Of a stretch of 64,000 nt of DNA, positions 10,498-20,681 are shown piece after piece; positions within the stretch are counted from its first letter, which is position 1, and every line of letters begins with the position of its first letter. The translations under genes were made by a program, and so were the position numbers. The notes under the pieces were generated by a model. It saw only the letters and a program-made list of their open reading frames with translations, was not told the DNA's origin and ran no database searches. The stretch is from Wolbachia endosymbiont of Tyrophagus putrescentiae (GTDB lineage Bacteria; Pseudomonadota; Alphaproteobacteria; Rickettsiales; Anaplasmataceae), in NCBI GenBank assembly GCA_030441635.1, contig JAUEMM010000003.1:1-64000 (forward strand). Reading direction: 5' to 3'.

Positions 10498-11478
10498 TCA
10501 ACAACAAAGATGAAAGCTGAATTGAGCAATATCCTTATAAATCTCCGCTAAATCCTTACTTAACATTAGGGGATCTCCACAATCTGATACTTGACAGATC
10601 TGTGGATCTATAGGTATTTTACCTAGCAGTTTGATTTTTAATTCTTCTGACATCTTTTTTGCTCCTTCTTGTCCAAACACATAAATTTTTGAGCCATTGT
10701 GGATAAGGTAGCTCATATTCTCTATGATGCCAATAATTGGTACATTCAATTTCTTGAACATATCATGAGCTTTACGAGCATCAGCTAATGCCAACTCTTG
10801 CGGTGTTGAAACTATAATTACGCCGGTTAAATTAAATTTCTCTGCGAGGCTTAAGTGTACATCCCCGGTTCCAGGCGGTGTATCAATTATTAAGTAATCT
10901 ATATCAGACCATCTACTTCCTATCAATAAGTTATACAGTGCCTTTGTAACCATAGGTCCACGCCATATAGCTGCACGATCTTTATCAATAAAATAACCGA
11001 TAGAGATGCTCTGCAGTCCATGCTTTTCAATAGGAATAGCTTTTCCATCGCGTATTTCTGGTTTTACCCCTTCAGCACCAAGCATACGAGGAATTGAAGG
11101 GCCATATATATCTGCATCAACCAGTGCTGTTTTATAATTTAATTTTACTAAAGACAATGCAATGTGAAGCGCGGCTGTGGATTTTCCCACACCTCCTTTA
11201 CCTGATGCAATAACAATTATCTTTTTCACACCCTCAATATTTAGTTTGGATTGCCTTTTGCCTGCAGCTACTACAGTCACTTTTGCAACGCCTGGTACCA
11301 ATTTAACAGCTTGTTCACATCGTTTCCTCAACGTTTCTATTTGTGTTTCAAGCGCAAATCCTACATGTCCTTCCTTGATGACAATAGAAGACACAATACC
11401 CAGAGATACAACATCTTTTCCGCTTTCTGAATCTATTACATTCTTTAAGCTTTCTATTACGGCTTCTTTACTAATCAT
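10498..11478 (-). CDS. mrp: Mrp/NBP35-family ATP-binding Fe-S carrier protein
   Basis: P-loop ATPase (ApbC/Mrp/NBP35 family) that carries and transfers Fe-S clusters in the cytoplasm. An N-terminal DUF59/MIP18-like domain (about residues 1-75) is followed by the deviant Walker A motif GKGGVGKST near 93-101, then GPSIPRMLG and DTPPGTGDVHLSL. About 326 residues. The first codon of the open frame is GTG at 11481, immediately followed by ATG at 11478. I prefer the ATG, with AGGTAGG just ahead. petA is divergent. Confidence 0.93.
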   Translation of the reverse strand: MISKEAVIESLKNVIDSESGKDVVSLGIVSSIVIKEGHVGFALETQIETLRKRCEQAVKLVPGVAKVTVVAAGKRQSKLNIEGVKKIIVIASGKGGVGKSTAALHIALSLVKLNYKTALVDADIYGPSIPRMLGAEGVKPEIRDGKAIPIEKHGLQSISIGYFIDKDRAAIWRGPMVTKALYNLLIGSRWSDIDYLIIDTPPGTGDVHLSLAEKFNLTGVIIVSTPQELALADARKAHDMFKKLNVPIIGIIENMSYLIHNGSKIYVFGQEGAKKMSEELKIKLLGKIPIDPQICQVSDCGDPLMLSKDLAEIYKDIAQFSFHLCC

Positions 11479-11568
11479 CACCTACCTAAAAGTAAAGTGT
11501 ATAAGTTTTTGTTGATTAATTTAAAGTATTTTCACTACAATATATTAAATGTAGTTAAGTTAAGGTCA

Positions 11569-12138
11569 ATGGTAACTAAAAAGACGCTTCCAATAAACAA
11601 AAATGGAGAAGTACCATGCAAAAGTAAAAAAAGAAGAGATTTTATTACTTTAACTACATGTGCTATGGCAGGCATTGGAGCTGCAAGCGGAGTCTGGCCA
11701 TTACTCAAGTCATTAGGTCCCTCTGACGAAGTTTTAGCGATGTCTACATTGGAAGTTAATCTATCTGGAATTCAAGAAGGAAAAGGAACAAAAGTCAAAT
11801 GGCGGGGTAAACCAGTCTTTATTCGTAGGCGCACTAAGCAGGAGATCGAAGCTGCCAGGGCTGTTGATGTCAATACTTTAAGAGATCCTCAGGCAGATGA
11901 ACAAAGAGTATGCAAAGGCAAAGATGAATGGTTGATTATTGAAGGAATATGCACTCACCTTGGATGCGTTCCAATTGATCATGAAACAAAAGATGGTAAT
12001 GGTTGGTTTTGCCCTTGCCATGGCTCATATTACGACACGTCTGGTCGAGTCATTGGTGGCCCTGCACCAAAAAACATGGCTGTACCTGATTATTCCTTCG
12101 TAAGTGACGATGTTGTAGTAATCGGTAAAAAAGCTTAG
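11569..12138 (+). CDS. petA: Ubiquinol-cytochrome c reductase Rieske iron-sulfur subunit
   Basis: Rieske subunit of the cytochrome bc1 complex, anchored in the inner membrane with its 2Fe-2S domain on the periplasmic side. After a basic N-terminus (KSKKRRDF, Tat-like) there is one membrane segment (TTCAMAGIGAASGVWPL). The cluster ligands follow in CTHLGC and CPCHGSYYDTSGR. An upstream in-frame start at 11497 exists, but the ATG at 11569, preceded by aagg, gives the conserved N-terminus (about 189 residues). petB and petC do not follow; the next gene is convergent. Confidence 0.94.
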   Translation: MVTKKTLPINKNGEVPCKSKKRRDFITLTTCAMAGIGAASGVWPLLKSLGPSDEVLAMSTLEVNLSGIQEGKGTKVKWRGKPVFIRRRTKQEIEAARAVDVNTLRDPQADEQRVCKGKDEWLIIEGICTHLGCVPIDHETKDGNGWFCPCHGSYYDTSGRVIGGPAPKNMAVPDYSFVSDDVVVIGKKA

Positions 12139-12153
12139 CCATTACTTTTATAG

Positions 12154-13014
12154 CTATACAATCTTTGATGGTGTGTTATTTGTCTTACTGTCATGAAGAT
12201 CGCTAAGTTCAGAAGAAGGTATGTTTTTGTTTTCATCAACTTCAGGTGATGGGGTAGGGAACATAACATATAAACCTTTACATGTGCAATATACTGCACA
12301 AATAGCAAAAATCGATGACCATATAGACACTTTTAGAATTGAACCAGGTGTTGTTTGATGAGCAAAGAATGCATTGATGACCTTCACGTTACAATATACA
12401 CACAATGCCGCACATAAAAAATATCCTATTGCTTTCCAGTGATTTGGAACACCCAACAGCTTTTCCTTCTTGCTGTTAGATTTTCCATTGCAATTAGTAT
12501 CTGCTCTCGACCGTACAGAATCATTATTTTCTCTCAATTCCTTAATTTTTTCTGATAAATGCAATGGTGTCTGACCATCAAGTACTTCTTTATTTAAGTA
12601 ATCACCATTTTTACCATTTGGATACCTACTATGCAGCTCACTCAACAATTCTTTATCACGAGATAAAATAGCCCAACAAGCTAAATCTGACAACTCCTCC
12701 ACAGTCTTTTCACCCTCAAGCTTCATTCCAGAATGTTGATATACTTTATGTAACTCTCTATATTTAGAGCTACACCAGCTATATACACCATGAATAAATT
12801 GCTTAATTTCTTCCTCAGATTTTTCATGCATAAGAAAACTATATGCTATCTCTAATTTCTTAAATGCTTCTGCTTGCCCTTCTTTATTTTGGTCACCTGA
12901 GTGCTCATCAATGTAATAAATTATCGCTCGAAGCCTATACGCCTTTTTTAACTCTTCTTCATTAGGACTTTCTGATCTTATGCCTAATACTTTTAAAGCT
13001 TGCTCTTTATCCAT
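12154..13014 (-). CDS. Hypothetical J-like protein with ankyrin-like piece and two TM segments
   Basis: 286 residues with a mixed architecture. Residues 1-62 resemble a DnaJ J-domain fold (ALKVLGI, then EEELKKAYRLRA, then EAFKKLEIAYSFLM), but the HPD tripeptide that stimulates Hsp70 is absent; the corresponding stretch reads YIDEHSG. Residues 138-160 contain a single ankyrin-like segment (LDGQTPLHLSEK). Two hydrophobic, Cys-rich segments at about 195-217 and 226-250 should span the membrane, leaving a polar C-terminal tail. It looks like a lineage-specific membrane protein rather than a working co-chaperone. It converges with petA, 15 bases apart. The J-like call is moderate and the TM call is firm. 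Confidence 0.7.
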   Translation of the reverse strand: MDKEQALKVLGIRSESPNEEELKKAYRLRAIIYYIDEHSGDQNKEGQAEAFKKLEIAYSFLMHEKSEEEIKQFIHGVYSWCSSKYRELHKVYQHSGMKLEGEKTVEELSDLACWAILSRDKELLSELHSRYPNGKNGDYLNKEVLDGQTPLHLSEKIKELRENNDSVRSRADTNCNGKSNSKKEKLLGVPNHWKAIGYFLCAALCVYCNVKVINAFFAHQTTPGSILKVSIWSSIFAICAVYCTCKGLYVMFPTPSPEVDENKNIPSSELSDLHDSKTNNTPSKIV

Positions 13015-13068
13015 TTATTCCCCGCTATAATTTTTATAGAATAACATATAATTTAAATAAACTCAAAT

Positions 13069-16000
13069 TTACCTAAAATACTCTTGTAAAGATTTTACTT
13101 CCAACTCACTATTTTTAATGTATTTAATAGCCATTACTAAGGCTCTACTTCCAGAAGTGGTAGTGCTATATGCTATGTTCTGTAAAATTGCAGTTCTCCT
13201 GATGTCTTTACTATCTGACACTGATTTCACACCTTTAGAAGTATTGATAACTAAGTCTATTTTCCCATCCTTTAGCATATCTACTATGTGAGGCCTTCCT
13301 TCCCTCACTTTATTTACGGCTTCTGCAAAGATGCCACTGTTATTTAAATATAAAGCCGTACCTTTAGTTGCATAAATTTTAAACCCCAAATCAGCTAACA
13401 TGCGTGCAACCACCACTATAGACTCTTTATCATCATCCTTCACCGAAATTAACGCAGCACCTTCTGTTGGTAACTTATGCCCTGCCGCCATGTGTGCTTT
13501 TGCAAGTGCAGCTTCAAATGATGAGTCAATGCCCATAACTTCTCCTGTCGACTTCATCTCTGGACCAAGCAGAATATCCGCTCCTGGAAATCGCGTGAAA
13601 GGGAAAACTGCAGCTTTAACAGCAAAGTAATTAAATGTTCTATTTTCTTGAATTGATTTTTCACCTAAAATCACCTGAGTGGCAAGTTTTGCGATGGGTA
13701 TATTAATTACCTTAGAAATAAAAGGTATAGTACGGCTGGCTCTTAAATTCACCTCAAGTACGTATACACTACTTTCTTGAATAGCAAATTGAATGTTCAT
13801 CAGACCCACTACTTCTAACGCATAAGCTATCTTTTCAGTCTGTAACCTAATTTTCGTAATTATTTCCTCATCTAATGTATTTGTTGGTATTGAGCATGTT
13901 GAGTCACCCGAGTGGACACCAGCCTCTTCTATATGCTCCATAATCCCTGCAATAAAAACATTCTCGCCGTCGCATACAGCATCAACATCAACTTCAACCG
14001 CGTTAACTAAGAACTTATCAAGCAACAGTGGACCATATTCAAAAACTTTAGCGTGACTTAAAAGATATTCTTTAAAGCTCTCAATATCGTACCGTATCGA
14101 CATAGACTGACCACCCAAGACATAGGATGGCCTAACCAGCAGTGGAAAGCCAACCTTATCCGCACAACTTAAAGCCTCATCAGCTGAGTAACAGATAGAA
14201 TTTGCAGGCTGTTTTAAGTTCAGCTTCAGAGCAAGGTTTTTGAATTTCATGCGGTCTTCCGCAAGGTCTATAGAACCAAATGAGGTACCCAAAATTTTAA
14301 AACCTCTCTTGTGAAGCACTTTTGCTAACTTTAAAGGCGTTTGTCCTCCAATTTGAACTATTATCCCCACCAACGTGCCATTTTCTTGCTCTTTCTCAAG
14401 TATTTCAAGTACATCTTCTATTACTAGCGGTGCAAAATATAAACGATCAGCAGTATCATAATCAGTTGAAACAGTTTCAGGATTACAGTTAATCATTATC
14501 GTTTCAAATCCCAGCTCTTTTGCTGCAGCAACTGCATGCACACATGCGTAGTCAAACTCAATACCTTGACCAATACGATTTGGCCCGCTGCCTAAAATCA
14601 CAACTTTATCTCGATCAGACACATGTGCTTCACACTCAGTTTTATTGACAGTATCACCCTCGTAGCAGCCATACATGTAAGCAGTGCTAGATTCAAACTC
14701 AGCCGCACAAGTATCCACACGCTTGTAAACCTGTTTTATATCAAACCTCTTCCTCATTTCTTCAATCTGCTCCACTTTTTTAGAGCTTAATTTTGCTAAC
14801 CTTGCGTCCGAGAAACCCATTTTTTTTAGCTGTAATATTTCACAGGCAGTTTCGGGTAGGCCATCTTCTTTAATCTTTTCTTCAGTTAAAATAATTTGCT
14901 GTATATTCTGTAAGAACCAAAGGTCATAGCCAGTAATCGCTTTTATTTCCTCCACACTTATCCCAAAACGTATCGCATCAGCAATGATCAATAGTCTATT
15001 TGGCAGTAATCTAGCTAGCTGGGATCTTATATAGTCATTATCAATATCTTTAGGAAATATCTCATCTAACCCTGTGAGTCCTGTTTCAAGAGAACGTAAA
15101 GCCTTTTGCAGTGATTCATTAAAAGTGCGACCTATGGACATAACCTCTCCCACTGATTTCATGGAAGTTGATAATTCACAGTTTGTGCCCTTAAATTTCT
15201 CAAACTCAAATCGCGGTATCTTAGTAACAATATAGTCAATAGCTGGTTCAAATGAAGCAGGTATTATTGGTGCACAATCGTTGCGTATTTCATCAAGTGA
15301 ATAACCGATAGCAAGCTTAGTTGCAACTTTTGCAATAGGAAATCCTGTAGCTTTCGAGGCAAGTGCAGAAGAACGAGAAACTCTTGGATTCATTTCAATA
15401 ACAACTAAGCTACCGTCTTCTTCAGGATTAACTGCAAATTGCACGTTTGCACCACCAGCGTTGATGCCAATTTCTTTTAACACTGCTATAGAAGCATTCC
15501 TCATTTGCTGATACTCTGCATCACGCAGAGTGAGTGCAGGAGCAACAGTAATGCTATCTCCTGTATGCACCCCCATCGGATCAACATTTTCTATTGAGCA
15601 CACCACTATACAATTACCCTTACAATCACGGATCACTTCCATCTCATATTCTTTCCATCCAATAATGGACTCATCTATTTGAACTTCGCTTATAGGCGAA
15701 CTTTTTAAGGCATTATTTGTAATATAAACAAATTCTTCTTTATTGTAGGCTATACCACTACCTGCACCTCCAAGTGTGAATGATGAGCGAATGATTGCGG
15801 GTAGTCCTATGTAATTTAAAGCTTCCTTTATTTGCTCTTCTGTCTTTATAATAATACTTTTTGGATACTTTAGGCCTATTCTATCCATAGCCTGACGGAA
15901 TAGTTCTCTATCTTCCGCCTTCTTAATTGCTTCTCTATTGACCCCTATCAACTCTACATTGTGTTTATCTAGTACTCCATTGTCCGCTAGCTTCATCGCA

Positions 16001-16293
16001 CAATTTAACGCAGTCTGCCCTCCCATTGTTGGCAATATTGCATTAGGTTTTTCTTTGATAATGATTTTTTCCACTATTTCTGGAAGTACTGGTTCAATGT
16101 AGGTTACATCAGAAAATTCAGGATCTGTCATGATAGTCGCAGGGTTTGAGTTCACCAAAATTACTTTATACCCTTCACTTTTTAGTACTTTACAACTTTG
16201 AGTTCCAGAATAATCAAACTCACATGCTTGACCTATTACTATCGGCCCAGCTCCTATTACTAATATGGATTCTATATCCGTGCGCTTTGGCAT
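13069..16293 (-). CDS. carB: Carbamoyl-phosphate synthase large subunit
   Basis: Synthesises carbamoyl phosphate from bicarbonate, ATP and the ammonia delivered by CarA, for pyrimidine and arginine synthesis. The enzyme has two homologous ATP-grasp halves. Both N-terminal motifs are visible ([19 protein letters not shown] and [19 protein letters not shown]), as are two ATP-grasp cores ([18 protein letters not shown] and [16 protein letters not shown]). A C-terminal MGS-like allosteric domain follows. About 1074 residues from the ATG at 16293. An upstream in-frame start at 16329 adds 12 poorly conserved residues and is less likely. carA is not adjacent. Confidence 0.95.
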   Translation of the reverse strand: MPKRTDIESILVIGAGPIVIGQACEFDYSGTQSCKVLKSEGYKVILVNSNPATIMTDPEFSDVTYIEPVLPEIVEKIIIKEKPNAILPTMGGQTALNCAMKLADNGVLDKHNVELIGVNREAIKKAEDRELFRQAMDRIGLKYPKSIIIKTEEQIKEALNYIGLPAIIRSSFTLGGAGSGIAYNKEEFVYITNNALKSSPISEVQIDESIIGWKEYEMEVIRDCKGNCIVVCSIENVDPMGVHTGDSITVAPALTLRDAEYQQMRNASIAVLKEIGINAGGANVQFAVNPEEDGSLVVIEMNPRVSRSSALASKATGFPIAKVATKLAIGYSLDEIRNDCAPIIPASFEPAIDYIVTKIPRFEFEKFKGTNCELSTSMKSVGEVMSIGRTFNESLQKALRSLETGLTGLDEIFPKDIDNDYIRSQLARLLPNRLLIIADAIRFGISVEEIKAITGYDLWFLQNIQQIILTEEKIKEDGLPETACEILQLKKMGFSDARLAKLSSKKVEQIEEMRKRFDIKQVYKRVDTCAAEFESSTAYMYGCYEGDTVNKTECEAHVSDRDKVVILGSGPNRIGQGIEFDYACVHAVAAAKELGFETIMINCNPETVSTDYDTADRLYFAPLVIEDVLEILEKEQENGTLVGIIVQIGGQTPLKLAKVLHKRGFKILGTSFGSIDLAEDRMKFKNLALKLNLKQPANSICYSADEALSCADKVGFPLLVRPSYVLGGQSMSIRYDIESFKEYLLSHAKVFEYGPLLLDKFLVNAVEVDVDAVCDGENVFIAGIMEHIEEAGVHSGDSTCSIPTNTLDEEIITKIRLQTEKIAYALEVVGLMNIQFAIQESSVYVLEVNLRASRTIPFISKVINIPIAKLATQVILGEKSIQENRTFNYFAVKAAVFPFTRFPGADILLGPEMKSTGEVMGIDSSFEAALAKAHMAAGHKLPTEGAALISVKDDDKESIVVVARMLADLGFKIYATKGTALYLNNSGIFAEAVNKVREGRPHIVDMLKDGKIDLVINTSKGVKSVSDSKDIRRTAILQNIAYSTTTSGSRALVMAIKYIKNSELEVKSLQEYFR

Positions 16294-16425
16294 AACTATA
16301 CAACTGTTTCTCTTAATTAATACTATCAACCTTTGCCACGTATGTGAATTGTTATTGAATTTTATAGATTAAATAATTAATTTAGCATATAATTTTTAGT
16401 AGTAAATTACACTTGAGGAGGCTAA

Positions 16426-17379
16426 ATGATAGATTGGGGGATGATAGAAAAAGCCATAAATAAAAATAACTTTGATCAGTTCATACAGCTTGTGGACAAT
16501 TTAAAAAATATAGACGAGATAATTAATAATAATGGGGATAGTACTATACATATAGTAGCTAGTCTTGGCAGATTAGACATGTTAAAGTACCTTGTCAATA
16601 AAAAAGGTGCAAATTTCTATACCAGGAATTGCAATAGAATGACACCTTTACACTACGCTGCTTCAAATGGTAATTTAGATGTGGTGGAGTATCTAATAGA
16701 ACTTGGAACTTATGTGGACGTTCTAGAAGCCAATAAATTCACCCCCTTACATTTGGCTGTAACACAAGGTCATCTGAGTGTAGCCATGTATTTAGTAAGA
16801 GAAAAAGGCGCTGATGTAAATGCTTTAGATATTAACAAGTATACCCCTCTACATTTTGCTGTGCATAAAAATCACCAAGACATTGTTGTATTCTTGGTGG
16901 AAAATAAGGCTAACCTAGACGCCTTGAACACAAAAGAACGCACACCTTTACACCTTGCTGTTCTAGAAGGTCAGTTAGGCATGATAAAATACCTTGTATA
17001 CCAATGCATTAAAAGAAAAATTGACTTTGATTTTCAGAAAGACAATAAAAAAACTCTCTTGAAGTTAGCCATTTACAAAGGAAAACAAGACTGTGCTAAA
17101 GTGTTAATACAGGGAATGGTTAAAATAGGCAAAACAAAGCCAGAATGTTTACAAGGTAAAGACCCCTCAACATTAGTTCCTGATTTATCAAAATACTGGG
17201 ATAGCTGTATTGAAGAAAAACACACACAACAAAACATATTAGATAAATTAAGAAAGACTCCTTCAGATTCATTAAAAAGCGAATTAGAGACACCAAAAAA
17301 TCCTTCCACGCGTGTTTTTGCAGTAGATGTGATGAAAAAATCGCCAATCAATTTTTTGACCACAACTAAAAAATTCTAG
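16426..17379 (+). CDS. Ankyrin repeat protein
   Basis: 317 residues with about six ankyrin repeats from residue 37 to about 235. The consensus TPLHxAxxxGxxxxxxYLV recurs (RMTPLHYAASNGNLDVVEYL, KFTPLHLAVTQGHLSVAMYL, KYTPLHFAVHKNHQDIVVFL, RTPLHLAVLEGQLGMIKYL). The polar C-terminal 80 residues are not ankyrin. Such proteins bind protein partners and in Wolbachia are candidate host-interacting effectors, but no target can be read from the sequence. A perfect AGGAGG at 16416-16421 lies 4 bases before the ATG, an unusually strong ribosome-binding site for this window. It diverges from carB. Confidence 0.9.
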   Translation: MIDWGMIEKAINKNNFDQFIQLVDNLKNIDEIINNNGDSTIHIVASLGRLDMLKYLVNKKGANFYTRNCNRMTPLHYAASNGNLDVVEYLIELGTYVDVLEANKFTPLHLAVTQGHLSVAMYLVREKGADVNALDINKYTPLHFAVHKNHQDIVVFLVENKANLDALNTKERTPLHLAVLEGQLGMIKYLVYQCIKRKIDFDFQKDNKKTLLKLAIYKGKQDCAKVLIQGMVKIGKTKPECLQGKDPSTLVPDLSKYWDSCIEEKHTQQNILDKLRKTPSDSLKSELETPKNPSTRVFAVDVMKKSPINFLTTTKKF

Positions 17380-17429
17380 CTTTTTTTCACTTTTTGATAA
17401 AAGTATCGCTATTAAACCTCTTTCAAAAT

Positions 17430-17562
17430 TCATATGGGAAGCTCAAAGTTATAAATTCCAGCAATTAAATTGAACCTTAAACCAAAACGTTTTCTCCGAT
17501 TTCGATAGCGGTCTGCGATAATTTTAAATCTTTTCAGCAAACAAAAATCACATTTTCAACTA
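17430..17562 (-). pseudogene. Remnant of IS5-family transposase C-terminus
   Basis: Reading the minus strand from 17540 to a TGA at 17432-17430 gives LLKRFKIIADRYRNRRKR, then FGLRFNLIAGIYNFELP. This is the characteristic C-terminal end of IS5-group transposases common in Wolbachia. Just upstream, in a different frame, the same strand reads VVENVIF, also transposase-like, so the reading frame is broken near 17543. The piece continues to the stop of the neighbouring repeat-protein gene and may have supplied its last codons. The bases beyond the stop (aacctctttcaaaa, 17415-17428) look like an IS end. No complete element is present. Confidence 0.75.
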
Positions 17563-19074
17563 CCACTTTCTGACTTGCAAGCTCTCGTTTTCCCATTGCT
17601 CTACGGTTGTCAAACATAACAATTCATCAGGTAGTTCTAATATGTCTTCACAACTTAATGTACATTGACACTTTGCTGGCCGCTGATTGCCATCAAAACT
17701 ATTAGGTAACGCTTCTCCACAATCGAGTAAATCATCACGTTTTCTTTTATTTGAAGCTAACTTATCAAGCTCTGATTCCTTAGCAAAGGAAACTATATTA
17801 CTTTCTGAACTATTTGAATTACTTTGAGAAGAACCATCATCTTGTTCCCTAGAATTTAACACGTTAGATACTGCTTGTCTCAATTCTTCCATATCCTCAG
17901 AAGTTAACGGATCTTTTAAAGAAGTACCATTATGAGATAATTTTTCTATGAACTCTACCATCTCTCCATAAGTAAACACATAATCTCCATAAGTAAACAC
18001 ATCTTCTTTACTACTTACGGTACTCCCTGCAGTTTCTGTTAAAGCACCATTAATATGAGATAATCCTTCTATTTCACTACTTATGGTACTCTCTGCAGTT
18101 TTTATTGTAGTATAAAAGTTTTCTAGAATATATTTGGCAGTGGCAGTTTTTCTTTTCTTTAAGTGTGTTTTATAATCTTCTTGTTGTTTAACATCTAATT
18201 GAGAGAACAGAGTTTTAAATAAAGTTGTCTGAGAATTAAAGCGATCTAGTACATTAAATGCAAAATCTTTATTCTCTTGGAGCAATTGACCAAATATTTC
18301 AGCGTCTTCCATTGTGTTTAGTATGTTACACATAGCACTAGCGTTTTTCTTCCTTTTAACATGTTCTATATACTCACCTTCATGTTGATCTAGCTTAAAG
18401 AACAGAGTTTTAAATAACAAAGTTGCTCGAGGACTAGCGCAATCTAGCACATTAAATGCAAAATCTTTATCCTCTTGGAGCAATTGACCAAATATTTTAG
18501 CATCTTTCATTGCGTTTAGTATGCTATACATAGCACCAGCGTTTTTCTTCCTTTCAACATGTTCTATATACTTACCTTTATGTTGATTTAGCTTAAAGAA
18601 CAGAGTTTTAAATAAAGTTATCTGAGAACTAGAGTAATCTAGCACATTAAATGCAAAATCTTTATCCTCTTGGAGCAATTGACCAAATATTCCAATATTT
18701 TTCGTTGCACTTAGTATGCCATATATAGCACCAGCGTTTTTCTCCCTTTTAATATGTTCTATATACTCACCTTCATGTTGATTTAGCTTAAAGAACAGAG
18801 TTTTAAATAAAGTTATCTGAGAACTAGAGTAATCTAGCACATTAAATGCAAAATCTTTATCCTCTTGGAGCAATTGATTAAATATTCCAATATTTTTCGT
18901 TGCATTTAGTATGTTATACATAACACTAGCATTTTTCTCCCTTTTAACATGTTCTATATACTTGTTTCTTTGATAAAGGTTGTTAAATTTCTCCGCAAAC
19001 TCTTTGCTTTGTTTCCTATAAGCTAATTCACTCAAATTTTTAAACATATCTCTTATATTATCAGTACCATACAT
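17560..19074 (-). CDS. Hypothetical repeat protein with basic NLS-like motif
   Basis: 504 residues, family not recognised. Residues 39-300 consist of four tandem helical repeats of 65-66 residues, each opening YIEHVKRxKNA and containing IFxQLLQEDKDFAFNVLD and TLFKTLFFKLxQH. The rest is acidic and Ser-rich, with two near-copies of a short segment (STISSEIEGL / STVSSKED) and the duplicated VFTYG. A basic KRKRDD lies near the C-terminus; it resembles a nuclear localisation signal but could be chance. The final residues overlap the IS remnant, so the true C-terminus may have been altered. Alpha-helical repeats in a stand-alone gene suggest a protein-binding or effector-like role (inference). Confidence 0.75.
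   Translation of the reverse strand: MYGTDNIRDMFKNLSELAYRKQSKEFAEKFNNLYQRNKYIEHVKREKNASVMYNILNATKNIGIFNQLLQEDKDFAFNVLDYSSSQITLFKTLFFKLNQHEGEYIEHIKREKNAGAIYGILSATKNIGIFGQLLQEDKDFAFNVLDYSSSQITLFKTLFFKLNQHKGKYIEHVERKKNAGAMYSILNAMKDAKIFGQLLQEDKDFAFNVLDCASPRATLLFKTLFFKLDQHEGEYIEHVKRKKNASAMCNILNTMEDAEIFGQLLQENKDFAFNVLDRFNSQTTLFKTLFSQLDVKQQEDYKTHLKKRKTATAKYILENFYTTIKTAESTISSEIEGLSHINGALTETAGSTVSSKEDVFTYGDYVFTYGEMVEFIEKLSHNGTSLKDPLTSEDMEELRQAVSNVLNSREQDDGSSQSNSNSSESNIVSFAKESELDKLASNKRKRDDLLDCGEALPNSFDGNQRPAKCQCTLSCEDILELPDELLCLTTVEQWENESLQVRKW
18175..18960 (-). repeat. Four 195-198 bp tandem coding repeats
   Basis: Four head-to-tail units inside the gene at 17560-19074, starting on the minus strand at 18960, 18765, 18570 and 18372. 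The three upstream units are the more similar. The third carries one extra codon (TLLFKTL). The high similarity of the units suggests recent expansion. Confidence 0.85.
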
Positions 19075-19487
19075 TTCCTCACTATACTATTTAATATATA
19101 AATATTATATTAACAACACTCACAATAGTAAAGAAAATAATAAAATATATTAACTTTACAGTATCTATAAAAAATGTGAGCCGGCTGTGTTCCCTCTAAT
19201 ATTGACTCTAGACCTTCTGCAAAACAAAAAAACATAGAAAAGTCTATTTTGATCATATTTTTAAAAAATTATCTTGTTTAGAGAGTCGTACAGAAACAAA
19301 ATTAGACATGGTAGTGCTTTTTTGTACCCTAATAAAATTCTAGACTATTATTTTGTTGTTTCGCAGATGGTCTACTTAATAAAGCAACTTGCAACCTAAG
19401 ACTAATTCGTTGTGTAATTTCAACGTACAAAACTCTAGATTTTTTGCTGTGCAAAGTTTATTATTAGGATTTATATGAATTAAGATT
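19075..19487. other. Gene-free interval before aspC
   Basis: 413 bases, AT-rich, with no open frame resembling a protein and no tRNA fold that I can see. It contains accttctgcaaaac at 19212-19225, nearly identical to accttctgtaaaac at 24419-24432 elsewhere in the window, which may be a leftover mobile-element end. The rest shows nothing recognisable. Confidence 0.4.
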
Positions 19488-20681
19488 ATGTCATACCTTG
19501 CAGAGAGAATGTCTTTAATAAAGCCTTCACCTACACTTGCTGTCACTGACAAAGCAAATAAATTAAAGAGTGAAGGAAAAAAAATCTGTGTTTTAGCCGC
19601 AGGGGAGCCAGACTTTGATACTCCAGATCACATAAAAAAGGCTGCAATTCAGGCAATTAACGAAGGTAAAACAAAATACACAGCAGTTGATGGAACGCGT
19701 GAATTAAAGGAGGCAATAATCAGAAAACTAGAGAGAGATAATGAATTAAAGTACAAGCCCAATCAAATCTGCGTGGGCACCGGTGCTAAGCAGGTATTGT
19801 TTAACTTATTTATGGCTACTATTAATTTAGGTGATGAAGTTATTATTCCTGCCCCATATTGGGTATCATATATTGATATGGTTAATCTTTTTGGTGGTGT
19901 ATCAGTAATAGCTGAATGTGGAAAAAATTTCAAGCTAACGCCAACACTCTTAGAAAGTAAAATCACTAAGAACACAAAGTGGTTGATTATCAATTCGCCA
20001 AACAATCCAGCGGGAGCTGTGTATACATATGACGAATTAAAAGATATATCTAAGATACTACTCGAACATCCGCATGTAAATGTTGTTACAGATGATATTT
20101 ATGAGCACATAATATATGATGAGAAATTTTTCACCATCGCTCAAGTTGAACCAAAACTTTACGATAGAGTGTTTGTTGTAAATGGTGTATCAAAAGCCTA
20201 CGCAATGACCGGCTGGAGAATAGGATACATCGCAGGCAAAAGTGATGTAGTCAAAGCGATTTCAACATTACAATCTCAAAGCACATCAAATCCTAATTCT
20301 ATAGCACAAGCTGCAGCAACAGAAGCTTTAAATGGAGATCACAGTTTTCTGCAAGAAAGAACAACGACTTTTAAAAATCGCAGGGATTTCATGGTAGAAA
20401 AATTAAATTCTGCTCCAGGGCTTTCAGTATCCATCCCACAGGGTGCATTTTATTTATTTGTGTCATGTGAAGCCTTGGTAGGCAAAAAAACAAAAAACGG
20501 CAAGGTAATAAGTAACGATTTGGACTTCACTGAATATTTACTTGAAGACCATTTAGTTGCTGTAGTGCCAGGAATTGCATTTGGTGCAGAAAACTTTATT
20601 AGAATTTCTTACGCTACTTCTCTAGAACAACTGGAAGTTGGATGCAATAGCATTATTAAAGCATGCAAGGAGCTAATATAG
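19488..20681 (+). CDS. aspC: Aspartate aminotransferase (class I PLP aminotransferase)
   Basis: PLP-dependent enzyme interconverting aspartate/2-oxoglutarate and oxaloacetate/glutamate. The 397 residues fit subgroup I-gamma. Landmarks are LAAGEPDFDTP, YTAVDGTRELKEAI, NSPNNPAGAVY with the cofactor Asn, DDIYEHI, the PLP Lys at 236 in VNGVSKAYAMTGWRIGY, and the C-terminal carboxylate-binding FIRISYA. The 3' end overlaps the convergent dapF by 9 bases. Confidence 0.94.
   Translation: MSYLAERMSLIKPSPTLAVTDKANKLKSEGKKICVLAAGEPDFDTPDHIKKAAIQAINEGKTKYTAVDGTRELKEAIIRKLERDNELKYKPNQICVGTGAKQVLFNLFMATINLGDEVIIPAPYWVSYIDMVNLFGGVSVIAECGKNFKLTPTLLESKITKNTKWLIINSPNNPAGAVYTYDELKDISKILLEHPHVNVVTDDIYEHIIYDEKFFTIAQVEPKLYDRVFVVNGVSKAYAMTGWRIGYIAGKSDVVKAISTLQSQSTSNPNSIAQAAATEALNGDHSFLQERTTTFKNRRDFMVEKLNSAPGLSVSIPQGAFYLFVSCEALVGKKTKNGKVISNDLDFTEYLLEDHLVAVVPGIAFGAENFIRISYATSLEQLEVGCNSIIKACKELI

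Noticed and set aside
16426..17379. Ankyrin gene as part of a prophage
   Set aside because: No phage structural, integrase or packaging genes are seen nearby; neighbours are carB and the repeat protein.
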